DNA of 64,000 nt from Burhinus oedicnemus (Eukaryota > Chordata > Aves > Charadriiformes > Burhinidae): NCBI GenBank assembly GCA_008921705.1, contig VFFE01007583.1, positions 3,469,622-3,533,621 on the forward strand, given 5' to 3'. This document shows positions 14,074-25,659 of the stretch, one piece after another. The notes beneath the pieces are model-generated. The model worked only from the letters and a program-made list of their open reading frames with translations, was not told where the DNA came from and did not search any database. The stretch's first letter is position 1. Each line of letters opens with the position of its first letter. Both the position numbers and the translations under genes were made by a program.

Positions 14074-14145
14074 GACTGAAACATTTGAGTTGTTGCTTTT
14101 CACACTGGTAATTTTAGAGCGCAGATGCCTAGCATGTTTACTCAC

Positions 14146-14226
14146 ATACCAGGGCTCACATTTAATGAGCAAAATGTCAAGTATATTGTTATCCACCATA
14201 AAAACTGTGAAAAATATCCTTGCCAT
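14146..14226 (-). CDS. weak candidate exon (alternative)
   Basis: This minus-strand segment of 81 bases lies between an acceptor CACACTGCAG, with a poor pyrimidine tract, and the consensus donor GTGAGT. Read with a one-base start it encodes WQGYFSQFLWWITIYLTF followed by CSLNVSPG, which would be a membrane-spanning stretch, and it ends with two bases. The phase fits both the 14601-14854 exon before it and the 12352-12485 candidate after it. The poor acceptor and the competing terminal exon at 14319-14457, inside the same interval, make it doubtful. Confidence 0.18.
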
Positions 14227-14318
14227 CTGCAGTGTGCCTTCTGCTTCAGCCTAAAAGACTTTTACAAGCAACTACATGAAATTAACATTAAAGTCAATAT
14301 TTATAAATGGAACCACCT

Positions 14319-14457
14319 CTAAAGGGCCGGATCTTCTCCCCTCCCACACCCCATGTTCCTCCGGGAGTTAATGAGCTGGGGAGGAGGCTGGGTGCAGGAA
14401 GGGGAGCCGAGTCGCGCTTGGCTCCTGGTTTCAGTCAGCCAAAATAATCTCTCCGCG
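14319..14457 (-). CDS. candidate terminal coding exon of an unidentified minus-strand gene
   Basis: The minus-strand acceptor is very strong (CTGTTTCCGCTTCTTTCTTAG). One base completes the codon left open by the 14601-14854 exon, then 45 codons run to a TAG at 14319-14321. The peptide begins AERLFWLTETRSQARLGS and ends NMGCGRGEDPAL, a hydrophilic tail. A minus-strand AATAAA lies about 250 bases beyond. The segment is more GC- and CpG-rich than the flanking DNA. The intron to the previous exon would be about 143 bases, which is normal for birds. The first half looks more protein-like than the last 20 residues. I recognise no family. Confidence 0.4.
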
Positions 14458-14600
14458 CTAAGAAAGAAGCGGAAACAGAAGAGTGGCACTAAATGGCATT
14501 GACAGCGTCTGAGGGCTAGATCCCGCGCAGTTGGCGTAACTTCATTGTCTTCGCTGAAGTGACGCAGCGAGCACAAATCAGCACAGCTCAGCTGACTTAC

Positions 14601-14854
14601 ATAGCACGACGTTTGATTTGTGCCAGCTGAGGATCGAGCCCGAAATAACATTCATGAAATAGATGGTGGATAGCAAAGCTGAAACTGGGATTTGACAGAC
14701 TGCCACGAAACAAGATATCATCTTCCAAGAAAATGTTTTCTATTTCTCCACCAAATGTAAGCCTCTCTGGGGCAAGAGCTGGCCAATTGATCTGACTTTT
14801 TATGGTGCTGAGGACAATGGAGATCTCATCTGTCGCTAAAGCCTCTAGCTTGTC
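14601..14854 (-). CDS. candidate internal coding exon of an unidentified minus-strand gene
   Basis: This is the best coding signal in the window. On the minus strand the acceptor TTTTATTATTCTTGCAG is followed by 254 bases open in one frame and the perfect donor CTAT|GTAAGT. The exon starts in phase 0 and ends with two bases. Its 84 codons encode a peptide of ordinary globular composition: it opens DKLEALATDEISIVLSTIKS, continues with APERLTFGGEIENIFLEDD and RGSLSNPSFSFAIHHLFHE, and ends GLDPQLAQIKRR. An open run of this length in DNA of about 43% GC is unlikely by chance, and both splice sites fall exactly at its ends. Its phase agrees with the exon at 15474-15555 before it and the terminal exon at 14319-14457 after it. 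I cannot assign a family. Confidence 0.5.
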
Positions 14855-14959
14855 CTGCAAGAATAATAAAATGAATAGCTACTACTAAAACGTCCTTCTC
14901 CAGACAGGCTATGACCTTTTAATTTTGCTCTTGCAAAGCCTTGAATCCCAGCATGATTA

Positions 14960-15243
14960 GTGTATTGCAGGACTGAGATCTAACCACATTCTGAAACAGT
15001 GCTGTTGTCCACTGCTTTTATCCCAAAATCCAGAAGCAGCTGAAATTCCAGCCGGACCTTTATGAGGCAGAGCTGACGAACCAAAGCCAGAACATGCTCT
15101 CTCAGAGAGGGGAGCAAAGATATCTTTTGCCATTTGTTCCAGCTGTTCTGCCAACTCGCCCACATACCCTCGGCTCCACCAAGCTCATCTGAACCGCAGT
15201 CTAGCACGGACATCATGAAAGCCGGTCACTCCCACAACTGGAG
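14960..15243 (-). pseudogene. possible damaged exon of the minus-strand gene
   Basis: A strong minus-strand acceptor (CACCTTTCTCTGTTTCATTAG) precedes sequence that looks coding but does not stay in one frame. From 15243 a phase-0 reading gives PPVVGVTGFHDVRARLRF and then meets TGA at 15185-15187. The same frame later reads YVGELAEQLEQMAKDIFAPL (about 15107-15166). A second frame, open through this interval, reads REHVLALVRQLCLIKVRL and FQLLLDFGIKAV (about 15010-15100) until TAG. No good donor follows. One reading is an exon broken by a stop and at least one single-base shift. Another is that the 15474-15555 exon joins 14601-14854 directly, which keeps phase, and this segment is intron. Assembly indels could also explain it. 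Confidence 0.28.
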
Positions 15244-15473
15244 GCTAATGAAACAGAGAAAGGTGGTGTAATCGTATAATTGGCACTGCATTGCCTTTTT
15301 CTTCGTACACATGTTGAACAAGAGGATCAGGGAGAAAATTGCTGCAGTAATTAGCAAACACAGCATAAATATTTATCGAGGAAACTCCAGGTCAAATGGA
15401 TTTTAAAATTTTTATTTAGAGTTGTTTAGATGTAAACATATTTCCTTAATTGGACTTTAAGAAGGGCACTCAC

Positions 15474-15555
15474 ATGTTTCCTTTTGAGCGTTTCTAATAT
15501 AATCATCGCTTGGGCAATTAGGCCACTCGCTAAGCCACAAATCTTATCTTTCACA
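15474..15555 (-). CDS. candidate internal coding exon of an unidentified minus-strand gene
   Basis: This minus-strand segment of 82 bases has acceptor CTTATTTATGACTCACCAG and consensus donor CAT|GTGAGT. One base completes a codon and 27 codons follow (VKDKICGLASGLIAQAM, then an IILETLKRKH end), finishing in phase 0. The peptide is a plausible amphipathic helix. The phase allows direct joining to the 14601-14854 exon, or to the disrupted segment between them. A 28-base segment at 15678-15705, with a good pyrimidine tract and donor CAG|GTAGTC, has the right phase to precede it but is too short to judge. No family is recognised. Confidence 0.42.
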
Positions 15556-15559
15556 CTGG

Positions 15560-15584
15560 TGAGTCATAAATAAGGACTGAGTCA
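15560..15584. promoter_or_regulatory. pair of TGAGTCA (AP-1/MAF-type) motifs
   Basis: Two perfect TGAGTCA heptamers start at 15560 and 15578, 18 bases apart, around an ATAAATAA core. The first overlaps the acceptor region of the candidate minus-strand exon at 15474-15555. Flanking DNA to 15800 is rich in TAATT and GATAA-like words, as conserved enhancers often are. Motif presence alone is weak evidence of function. Confidence 0.25.
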
Positions 15585-16110
15585 CAAATAGACCAGACAG
15601 ACAAATGGTGGCAGGAAGGAAATAAGATTGGCTGTGAATATATTTAGGCTGGAAATTAGAAGATGGCTGCAGACTACCTGAGGAGTGCAATTCTGATACA
15701 GTTTTCTAATTGGGATGAATTGAGGGGAGAGAAGTAACTTAAATTGCATTATCATTTAGCTTGATAAGCTCATGAAAGGGATTGTAAGCTAAGTAGGAGA
15801 ATTTCTTAAGACTGAATTAGACGATAGGAGTCCTCGAGTACTCAGAGCTTCTGCCTGCCATGACTACCTGCAATTAGAGGGTTAGTGGCCTGATTACCCA
15901 AGCTGTCCCAGCCAGTTCTGTTGTTATCAGTGGTCCTTAGGACTCATATACAGCAGGGGCAGATTGCACAGATACAACTATGCCAGTGTCGTCATATATT
16001 CAAGGCTCTATTTAATGCAGAACCCCGTGTTTGCATTGTGAGTTTGCAGGAGCGCGGCTATGTTGCAAAACCCTCCTGTCAGAGAAAGTGAGAACAGCTT
16101 GACTTCTTAC

Positions 16111-16162
16111 AATTGTATTCGAGGTCAAGTTCAATTATAGAGTATTCAATGATGGGGTGCAC
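16111..16162 (-). CDS. weak candidate exon
   Basis: The minus-strand acceptor CTGATCTCCATCTTTTTAG is strong and the donor is AATT|GTAAGA. The 52 bases between them are open in one frame only (VHPIIEYSIIELDLEYN) and end with one base. That ending does not match the two-base end required before the 15474-15555 exon, and joining it through the 28-base segment at 15678-15705 would create TAA. It may therefore be unrelated or chance. Confidence 0.18.
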
Positions 16163-16199
16163 CTAAAAAGATGGAGATCAGCTAATAGCTCTATCATCT

Positions 16200-19100
16200 A
16201 ATGAAATGTTTTCCACTGTTTGACTAGCACAGGGACTTTCTGTCGTGCAATCAGAGTTCTTGGGAACTGTTGCAATACAAATACTGGGACTTAGGATATT
16301 GGGCTACACTTTACTAGCTTCTATATTTTTCAAGGAGAAAGGGAGACTGGGATTTTTGCTGGTCATGGAGACTATTTACTTCTTTTGTGTAAGTAGCACT
16401 GAATATGCTGATATAGCAAATAATATAGGTGGGAAGGGTGTCTGAGTATGTGAATGCTATCTATTAAATGAACAAAGTCCCATGTCTGTCAGAGCATGGG
16501 TTTCGCTGTGCCTTCCAGTTCCACATCATCTCTGTTCTGCACCAGCAGCCTCAACTTTAAATGTGGTCCTTGCTTTGCTGTGACATGGTGTGACTCAAAA
16601 ATGTTGTGCTTTTAATCAATCCCTACAGCGTGGATGCACATCCCATACCATATTGGCCACACCAACTGTTTTTACCAGTATATCCAGGGCACAGCCGGCT
16701 CCCTCTTGTTCCCATTCCTGCATGCCCTTTGGTCTCTGTCCTATCAGGTACTGGTGTTTCCCAGAGATATTCATGCTTGGTTATGCAGCAGGAATGCATA
16801 TGACATGATGTTGAAATTATATAGCCATGTATGATTATCATGTGATACCGGATGTCTGCATTTTCTTGTGATGAGGGCCATGTTCCGCAGTCAGTGCTCA
16901 ACGCATCTGAACAAAAGGATCCTTCGACTGCAAATATCAGGGATATCTGACCACAAGATTCAGTACTAGCATTTTAATGTCAGGTACTGCTTGCTTTCTG
17001 CCAACTTACAATTAGGTAGTGTTTTACTGTCCTGGAGAAATACTTCTATTTCTTGCTGTTTCCTAACATTTGGTCAGTCCGCACACGGCAACAGAAAGGT
17101 GCCCTACCGCATCGCTTCAGTGTGTGGGAAGGTTGTAAGTAGACAAAAAATATAAAGACCTCCACACGTCACTTCATTTTCCTAGAAATAAAGAACAATT
17201 AAATTACTAGTATGTAAGCAATTAAAATAAAAAGTGACATTTAACTACACAATGTGGATTGCAGAGTTTAGAGAGGAAGAAGACAAGTCTGACTTGAACT
17301 TGCACTTTGACCTCGCTGGGATCAGAATTGCATCCCAATATATAATACAGCCTGCCTTCTTGAAAAGTAGCCTGTCAGAGTGTGAGTGTCAGCATTGAAA
17401 TACATTTGGATTAATACATTAATTAAATTCTATAAAGCAAGACACCTTTCTTTTAAAGTAAAGTATATTTGTTCTTTGCATACTAACTTTCTGAACAGCT
17501 AGTTGATAAAAGCGATTTGCCTCTTCAGAAACTGGTATTTTTTGTCTCCTATGTGGTTTGCCATTGGTTCAGCTTTCTCTTTCTCCTTTGCTAACCTACA
17601 AGGTGAAGATCATTCTAAAAGGATTTCTGTTTTGAAAGAGTCAACTTTCAAAAATCTCTGAGAAATCACCCTTCCATAAGCACAAAATAAAACCTGTGTC
17701 AGCTGAATCCCCACTTCAAATCATGCCAAAGTTCCCAAATCTACCTAAGTCCTATTGGGAGCTTTGCAAAGCATGCCATGTATTTCACACAACATAATGT
17801 TTGGCTGATACATGTTTTTCTAGTTCCGCTTCTACAGAGAGCTTATACCCACTTCAGATCTGCTGTTGTGGATATGCACTGTAATTTACAGCAGAGTTGT
17901 TTGCTCTGTGCCCAACATAGTTCATGCTCGAGGGTTTTGCTTTAGACCTCACTCCATATAGAGTAAGGTCTGAGAATTATGCAAGCTTTCTCCCACTCTC
18001 AAATTCACTTATTTATACCGTCCCCCAACATTTGGGCTGAAATTCTTCACATTTCAATATCGTGTCTGTATTGGTTACTGTATCAGTGTAAGAAGTAGGC
18101 AAATCTTCCTGCTTTTCCATTGTGCAAATGTCTCTCTCGTTACCAAAGAGTTTGCTTGGCTCTGACTAGGGAAGCATCCTGCGTGCCTGTTTGTGGAGTT
18201 TCACCATCTCCGCACTTCCCTCTATCCAGCTGTGTTGCAGGGTATAACGCCCAGCTGGTGTTCGCTTTCAGAATTTCAGTTTCCGCTTTAAACAACTGCT
18301 TAACTTGTCCAAGAGGTTCTTTGTGTTGGCAAGTAGTTTCGGGAGTAGGCAGGTGCTCCCGGTGTGCTCACGGGGTGAGCCTACACAGCACAATCCAGGA
18401 CTGAGCCGTTCTGGGTCCTGCTCCTGATACGTCCGTGACTTGGAAAAGTCTCTTTTTGCCAATGGCCAATTAGCATCCCTTAATTTCACGTGCTCGATGT
18501 TTGAGTGCCAAGCTTGTGGCAGAATGCCGGGATTTGTGAGATGCTGATTTGTCTTCAGATGGAGAATGGGATTTCTCAGAAAACTGTGGGCACGGGAATG
18601 GTGTAAACCTGACTTCCACATGCATCAGTTCCCCCACGTACTAAGGCAGAGAAATCCTACTCACTGTGCTACCAGGGCACTATAACATTACATTTGTTAC
18701 TGTTTGTAAAAGGCAGCAGGTTTCTTAGATCAATACTGCTACTGAAGTACAAAGTAATAGTACTTCTCGAGGAGGAAGAGGATTGCCTTTTGAGTTGCCA
18801 TCTGCTCCTGGCCTGACTCCAATTGCTTCCTGGTGAGTAATCTGAAGGCAATTTTTTAGAATCAATTTTGTATCACATTTTCACAATATGACATATGTAG
18901 CTCTAGGTCTTAAAGAGGGAGGAACAATCCACCAGTTGTCTGCCTCACACTGTAGAAGCAAATCCTCTAAATTAGAGGATAGTAATTAAACAAATTCATT
19001 GATTTGCTGTAAATATCCTTGCTGTATGGTCACCCCATCGTGGTTCACAGAATGAATTTTTTTTTTTTTAGATGGCATTTTCTAAATGATCTCATCCCCG

Positions 19101-22100
19101 AGGCATGGGCGAAATAAAGGTCAGTTCAAATGCTTCCCAAACAATAACCAGTGTAAGAGGATCATCAAATCTTTGGGGGCAGGACAGAGAACCTACAAAG
19201 CGATCAGTGTAAGACAAGAAATGTCATCTGTCATCTTAGAACAAGGTCTGCGTGGAACAGAACCTGTGCCCTTGAGGTGGGCGTGCGCTCCCAGAGGAGC
19301 CACGTTCATGCTTCAAAGGAGCCTCCTCGCTGGAGCCCCAGTCCTGCTGAGGCCTTTTAGCCATCCAGGTGCACGTCTGCATCTTCATGGGGTAGTGTAT
19401 GTTAGAAAGGTGCTTGGTCAAGGAGAAAGAACCAATCTTGCCTGGTGGGTGTAATTGTCCTGAAAGTTTTTTCTGCAAAGATATTTTCTGTTCAGTTTCA
19501 CTAATCTTTTTGAGGTCCAAATGGCTTAATGTATTAGCCAGAAGTGCAGCTTTATGTTACTAAGTTTAGAAAAATAGAATAAATCATAGCTAAATCTCAG
19601 GCTATCAGTGACAAGCTTGCCTGCCCCAAACTTCCAGCTATAGGTGGTGAGAACTTCCTGAGGAGCACCAGTGGATCTCCCCTCAGCTACCGTAGTAGCT
19701 CATGCGAGACTCCCTTAGACTTCTCACTGCCTGTGGCTCGGTAGTGCTGCTGAAGATGAATGTCTGGGTTACTATGTTGTACTACATTTGTTTTTCTACG
19801 TCACATCTGATAAAGCATCAGAAGAAAGCAATTAAGGGCAACCTGATGTTAGTAACTTTAATTACATTCTTTGATAGCCAAATGAACAATCCCCAAAAAT
19901 TCACTTCTCAAGAATGTTACAAGTCAAACTAAGAATATATGCAGGTTATTTGCATACATCTGACAATCACAGAAAGGATGCCCTTTGACAAAGAACAGCT
20001 TTTGTAGTCTGAGAGGAGAGATCTGCATTTTGTCAGGATAGCAACTACAGGGCAGTCCTTTCTGTTTTGAAAGATTGCTCTCTTAACAAAGGATGTGTAT
20101 CACAATGAATGGTTGGTCCTTCAAGTTTTTCTCTATAATATACAGTAAATGCCTACTTCTGGCCAGACAATCTGGCCAGACAAGTCCCATCAGGATTTGC
20201 AAATGAGGAATGTGGCCTCTACTGACAGACAGCATTCTCTGAGCTCACCTACCAGATTCAGTCTAATACAGATACCGGGAAAAGATGACAGATCCAGCCG
20301 TTTTCTTCTTCCAATTAGGTGTCCCATACTAGGTGGATAAAATGTAGTTTAAAATCTCTTCTTTGTCTGAAGTGAGATACCCTTCCAAAGAAATTGAATG
20401 TCTCCCTAGGTTAGATGATATTCTGGAATGAGATTCTCTCACTCTGCCTTTTTTAAATAGCTTTGCACGAAATCATTAACTGAGAAGAGCAGGAAGAGTC
20501 AAAACAGTACGTAGTAAACCTTTCTTACATTGGAGAGTGAAAGTCAGGTCTCTCCTGTACTAGAGGGGTGTACTAACTGCTAAGCCTCAGGGTCATTCTC
20601 ATGCTCTCTCCTTGGGTGATTAAATATTTTTCCAACAGAAGGAAATAATTTAGATGGGAGAACGACTTCTTATTCCTTTCATATAGTCGAATAAATAGAC
20701 AAGACTTGTAGAAAATATAATTTTAAATCATAGCAGACACAACTTGTATTTTAATGCAAGCTCTCAATACTCTGCATAAGCAGCCTACCCACAGTCTGCG
20801 ATGGATGGAGCAGGGGAATCTCTTCCTGCCAGCTGATTTCCGAGAAAGGTTTGGCTTAACGGGCTAAGGAGAGTTTGTAAGAGATTACAACTTTATGGCA
20901 AGGTATTAATTTAGGTGATGATGCAATGTACATTTGTCTTGGTTTGGTGATTTTTTTTTGGTAATTCCTGCACCAGGAAAGCAAAATACAACTTTCTTTG
21001 GAAATGGTAGTCTGAATGCAAGAAGTCCAGTCCAGACTTGACTGTTAGACATCTACGTTTTGCTCATTGAAAGCCGCATGATGGGAATGCTTTCAAAACT
21101 TCACATTGGCCTGCACTGGAGAGCGGCGTGAGACATGAACTGGCTGCTGTAGAGAGCGGTGGTGCCTACAGGACACAGGCAGAACCTGCCTAATGCATGC
21201 CTCAGCTCTGCATCCCTACCCTACAAGGCAACAAAAAGGCACGCCGACACCTTGCAAGGCTGTGTTGTACAGAGGCGCATTTTAATTCAGAGGATGCTGG
21301 ATCTGCACACAGCTCAGCGCACAAACCGAGGGAAGATCTGGTTTGGGTCCAGTACAGCTGGATTGCTGTGTCTCTTCTCTCTGCTTGGTAAAATCTACTT
21401 CTATACAATCCCTTCTTGTTTACATTGCTGAAATGTTTCTCGTTTTCGGATGGCACTAGCTTGATGATCCTGCTAGGGCAGTGGCGAAAATATGCTCCTA
21501 AAAGCTTCAGCATGCAGGGCGAGTTATGGCATTGAGAAGATTTTCTTTTTGTCTTTATTCTTAATTCTGCTCTCCCCCCTCCCCCCAGGAATGAAGAAAA
21601 GACTGGAGATGAAATCACGGTCGCACTAAGATCCCTAAGAGTTTTGCCACTGACTGTAGTGTGGCTGGATTTCATTCTGAGTCACAGTTCTCGTTGCATT
21701 CTCTCCTCCTCTGTGGCAAAGCTGTGAATGAGCACTACATGTTTTGAATAAATCCCGATTTCTCATGTCAAAAATGAGAATATATAGTATAGCTTGAACT
21801 GAATCTCCTCCTATTGCAGTATAATTTTGAATTTTTCTTCCCGTCTAGTGTTATCTGGCATCCTAGTTGAAAACTTATTATGCATCTGGAAAGCAGCTGA
21901 CTTTGATTTGGAAAAAGCAAAACACTTTCAACATGTCATTTCACTTAACATCTTTGATGTCCAAAAGTACCCATTTTCTTCATCGCTTTATTGGAACTGA
22001 GAGAATAAAGCAATTTATAGTTATTAATGTTGAATCAGTCAATGCGTTAATTGTGGGGCTAGGACTGGGAACAGATGTTTTTGTAGAAGGGAGGGCTGAA

Positions 22101-23840
22101 TGTATCCGTCTTTTTAATGCTGTTTCTGTTTGGTTGATCAGTATCTCTTAAAATTCCCTTCTCCTCTCTACCACCCTGTGTAACTGCTCTATTTTGTACA
22201 GCCCAGAAAGAGCACATCTCTCTCACTGGAGCTTAGGACTCCATCTCAAATTACAAAATGTCCCTGGCTATTCAGCCTTTTGAAAAAGCTGTAAATAGAG
22301 GTATAACTTACCTAGCAACAAAAAGTAGATTTCCACAACGTAGTCTACGAACACAGTGAGTTTATTCAGTTATGGTCATGCCATAGCTCTTCTTTTTCTG
22401 TGGCTAGTCTTTAAGAGACCGATTATAGAAAAAGTCTTTTCTATGCTCAGCTAATATTAAGAAATCCTCTTGGTAACAACTGGGCAGAAGATGAACTATC
22501 TAAATTTCTAAAATTAATGTACTTGGTGGAGTTTCCGCTGGGTCAGGTGAAAAACAGAATTGAGTGAATACTGGGGGAAAACGTAAAGTTTCGAAAATGT
22601 CAGTCTCTTGGTGAATATTGAAATACAATCTGTATCCTTTAGTTTGTACAGCTATATTTAGTGAATGTTTTTACAAACATGTTTAGTTTCTTTCTTAGTG
22701 CTTTCTTTTCCTCTTTCAGCTTTCAATCTCCACCATACAGTGATAAAATAGGTATAACAGAAATGAAGGATGTAGATGGAAAGGAAGGAGAATGTTTCCC
22801 CCTTCTATCTTAACATTAAAAAGATTTCTTCTACTTTTTTTCTGGATAGCTTTTAAAAATATTTGAAGCATTTGCTTCAGCTACAGTAAAAGCAACAGAA
22901 ATATTAATTTTGTGTTGGTTTTGTTCCAGATTATGCCTTATTAAAATTCTAATGTGTTAGAAGACTTCCTGTCTATTTAAGGTGAAAAGCCTTGTCCATG
23001 ACAAAAGAAACTTATTACCATTTCAGAGGCTGGTCAGCATTTTTGCCTATATACCTACTAGGTAATAATGACCACGTTGACCCTTTTTTGATCGCTGAAG
23101 TCTTTTATCAGTGCATTCATACGAGTTAAAGATGATGCTCAATGCCGACTTTCATATAATGCTGTCATGAAAGTGCCTTTGAGAATGAAAGCAGTGGCCA
23201 GATTCTGATCTCTCCTCTTCAGATCTTCTGCTATTGGATTTTCATTTCCTAAATCAACGTAATAGAAAAGAAAATTATGCCCGTTCTCAGAATATATATG
23301 AAATCTAAGAATGTTTCTAAAGAAAACATCATATCTACTAGAGAGTTTTCATTAGTCAATTTAATAAAACTTTAAAATGACCTTTTACTCTCATGGAGCT
23401 AACTGAATTGTAGAGCTTAGTGTCTTTTGGATAAGTTCCAAAAAGCAAAGTCACCCTGCAGAGTTCAAGTCTCTGTGGAAAGCAAACCAAGTCCATTGTA
23501 CTTGAACTCCAACAGCCATTTATTATTAGGTCTTGAGTCTTAAATGTAGTGCTAAATAGACAGAGAATGCCTATATTCTGCTTATATTTTGGACCTGTTT
23601 CTGAAGCCTTAACACTTGAGAAATTTGCATTAATGTAAGTTTTCTGAGGAGTAAAAATGGCAAAGAGGGTGTTTTCCGGGTGTCCTGTTTTGAGGTAAAA
23701 CAGAACCAATTTTCTGTTCAGTAATTTTACTTTGCAGCTAAGCCTCTTCTAACTAACTGAACTCTCTGAAATTAACAGCATATTGTCCAGACACTGCTCG
23801 CTTTCAGAGAGATAAGACCTGATTATTTATAATTATGCCA
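16200..23840. other. non-coding, unassigned
   Basis: No supported gene or recognisable transposon. Open frames are short or have chance-like composition, including the longest, a minus frame at 21202-21675 of 157 codons. A perfect 13-base tandem duplication lies at 20158-20183. Short T or A runs occur near 19060 and 20950. The sequence is compatible with intron or intergenic DNA. Confidence 0.6.
20158..20183. repeat. 13-base direct tandem duplication
   Basis: Two adjacent perfect copies of TCTGGCCAGACAA. This is a simple local duplication with no other signal. Confidence 0.85.
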
Positions 23841-23849
23841 AGGAATGGG

Positions 23850-24430
23850 ATGCAGAGAGGCTCTTGCTTATCCTTATTGCTGTAACACCCAAGGGCAGCC
23901 AACTCTGTTATTTGCCCCGTTGGAGGGTCAAAAGCGGAAGAGGGTAGAGGGGTCACCCCTGCGGGGAGGAGCAGACAGGACAGGTGACCCGCAACTGACC
24001 AGCAGGGTATTCCATCCCATCTGCCTCATGCTCAGTATAAAAGCTGAGGGATCAAAGGGTCAGCTCTCTTTCTTCAACGGCCGGCGTCCGAGGAGGACTC
24101 TTGTCTGTTCGCCTGCCTTTGATCCCGATCTGTGCATTCCTGAATCCAGATTCGGAATCCAGTTCCCGTCCTTCACTGAGTCCAGTCTGGGACTTTCCCA
24201 GTGCCTACCGGTGACGTGATCGTCACCCTGGGAGCTCGATACTGGTTTTGTATCTGTTGTATATATTTCATTATTTTATTTTTATTTTATTATTAATATT
24301 TCATTAAAGTAGTTTAGTTCCTTCTAAACTCCTAAGTCTCTTTCTCTCTCTCCCTCCTCTCCTCGGAGATAGAGGTGGGGGAGAGCATCTGTCGTTCGTT
24401 TTCAGTGACCAGTCTGGCCCAAACCATAGC
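23850..24430 (+). mobile_element. solo LTR of an avian endogenous retrovirus
   Basis: The segment has LTR architecture. An upstream region contains a CCGCAACTGACCAGCAGGGT motif and GGTATTCCATCCCAT. A TATAAAA box lies at 24036-24042 in the context CTCAGTATAAAAGCTG. An AT-rich stretch with ATTAAA at 24303-24308 follows, then a CT-rich U5-like run ending near CTGGCCCAAACCAT. This layout is typical of retroviral LTRs in bird genomes. No primer-binding site or internal retroviral coding sequence follows, so it is a solo LTR left by recombination or a truncated copy. The 5' boundary is uncertain and no target-site duplication was verified. Subfamily not assigned. Confidence 0.65.
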
Positions 24431-25655
24431 ACTGGGCTTTCCTGATATTTTGTGGGTAGTAAATTGGAGAACAAATTGATGGCCTAAGCCCAGTTGTACC
24501 AGAGGCTCCGAGCTCGGTAGCCACAGCATAGCAAGACCCTCTCCAGCTAGGAGGGGACTGCACATCCCATCCTCTTCTTCCCCAGCACTCAGGGTCCCCC
24601 CGAGCATGGCCAGGGAGTCTCATTAGTTCTTCCATCAGAGGTCAGTGGAATCGGTCTCCTCTAACCTGAACCTTAACTGCTGCAAAGAAGAAGAAAACAG
24701 GGAGTTGGGATAAACTTATCCTGGGCATAATTCCCTGGCACAAGAGTCCTGAAGGCACCGAGACTTCTGTGCTGATGTTTGTCTTTACTTTTTGGACTGT
24801 CCTTGAGCAGGAATAATGTTTACACAGTCGTGGAACATTACTGCCATCATTATTTCTTGTGTGGTTTTTCTTGCAGAAAATTACTTTTTTTTTTCTTACA
24901 GAAAATATTGGCATTCTGGGCTGTTATTTTCATGGTATGGCATACTGTGGGGTTTTCTCAGAGATTCGTCAGTTAAGAGAAAAGATGATGACTATCATAA
25001 GCATGTCCTTTACTGCCATTGAAGGGATGCATTCCTAGTTCTACGTTTAACAGTTTTAATGGTGCTATTTTGGATAAACAATTTTATGACAGTACAGTTT
25101 TGTCTTGAACGACACAGCTGTAGTCTAGGAAACTAAACATATCTTTCCTAGTGTTTTTATTTGTCAGAGGAGTATTTTCAATACTCATGGGTATCTATTT
25201 TTTTTAAGCCACCACAAAATGAAAAATATTATACTGTCAAGACTTGGGCAGTCTCTTATTTTTGTATGTATTAGAAAAAAAGGTAAGTACAGACGCATGC
25301 TTAATAATAATCCAATTGAACATTTTATCATTGTCAAAGGCATTTGTAGAGGAATCCATCAACTCTTCTGATTTCCATACAAGTCAATTTACTGTCTTCA
25401 AAATGTAACGTTAATGGCACTCAGTGTACACACTGTAATCCTTTAAAATAATGTACATGGCAAACGGATATGTTCTCACGCATTAATAATTTAAAAGTTA
25501 ATTTTAGGTACTTACTCAATATGATTAACTGATGGATCAGCAGTCTTATATAGAGAAACAGTGCGCACACTTAAAGAAAGAGCATGCTGGAAGACAGCCA
25601 GGTGGCTGCCTGCGTGGTGGCTCAAAAATACCTGGGCTTCATCCCTCCCGTTTCC
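24430..25655. other. non-coding, unassigned
   Basis: No supported gene or named repeat. AT-rich with several short poly-T runs. It lies between the solo LTR and a CpG-rich block. Confidence 0.55.
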
Positions 25656-25659
25656 CTTC

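Noticed and set aside
16245..16445. Plus-strand hydrophobic frame ending at a GTAAGT-like donor
   Set aside because: Acceptor is weak, it is isolated, and it lies opposite the minus-strand candidates. T-rich DNA gives such hydrophobic frames by chance.
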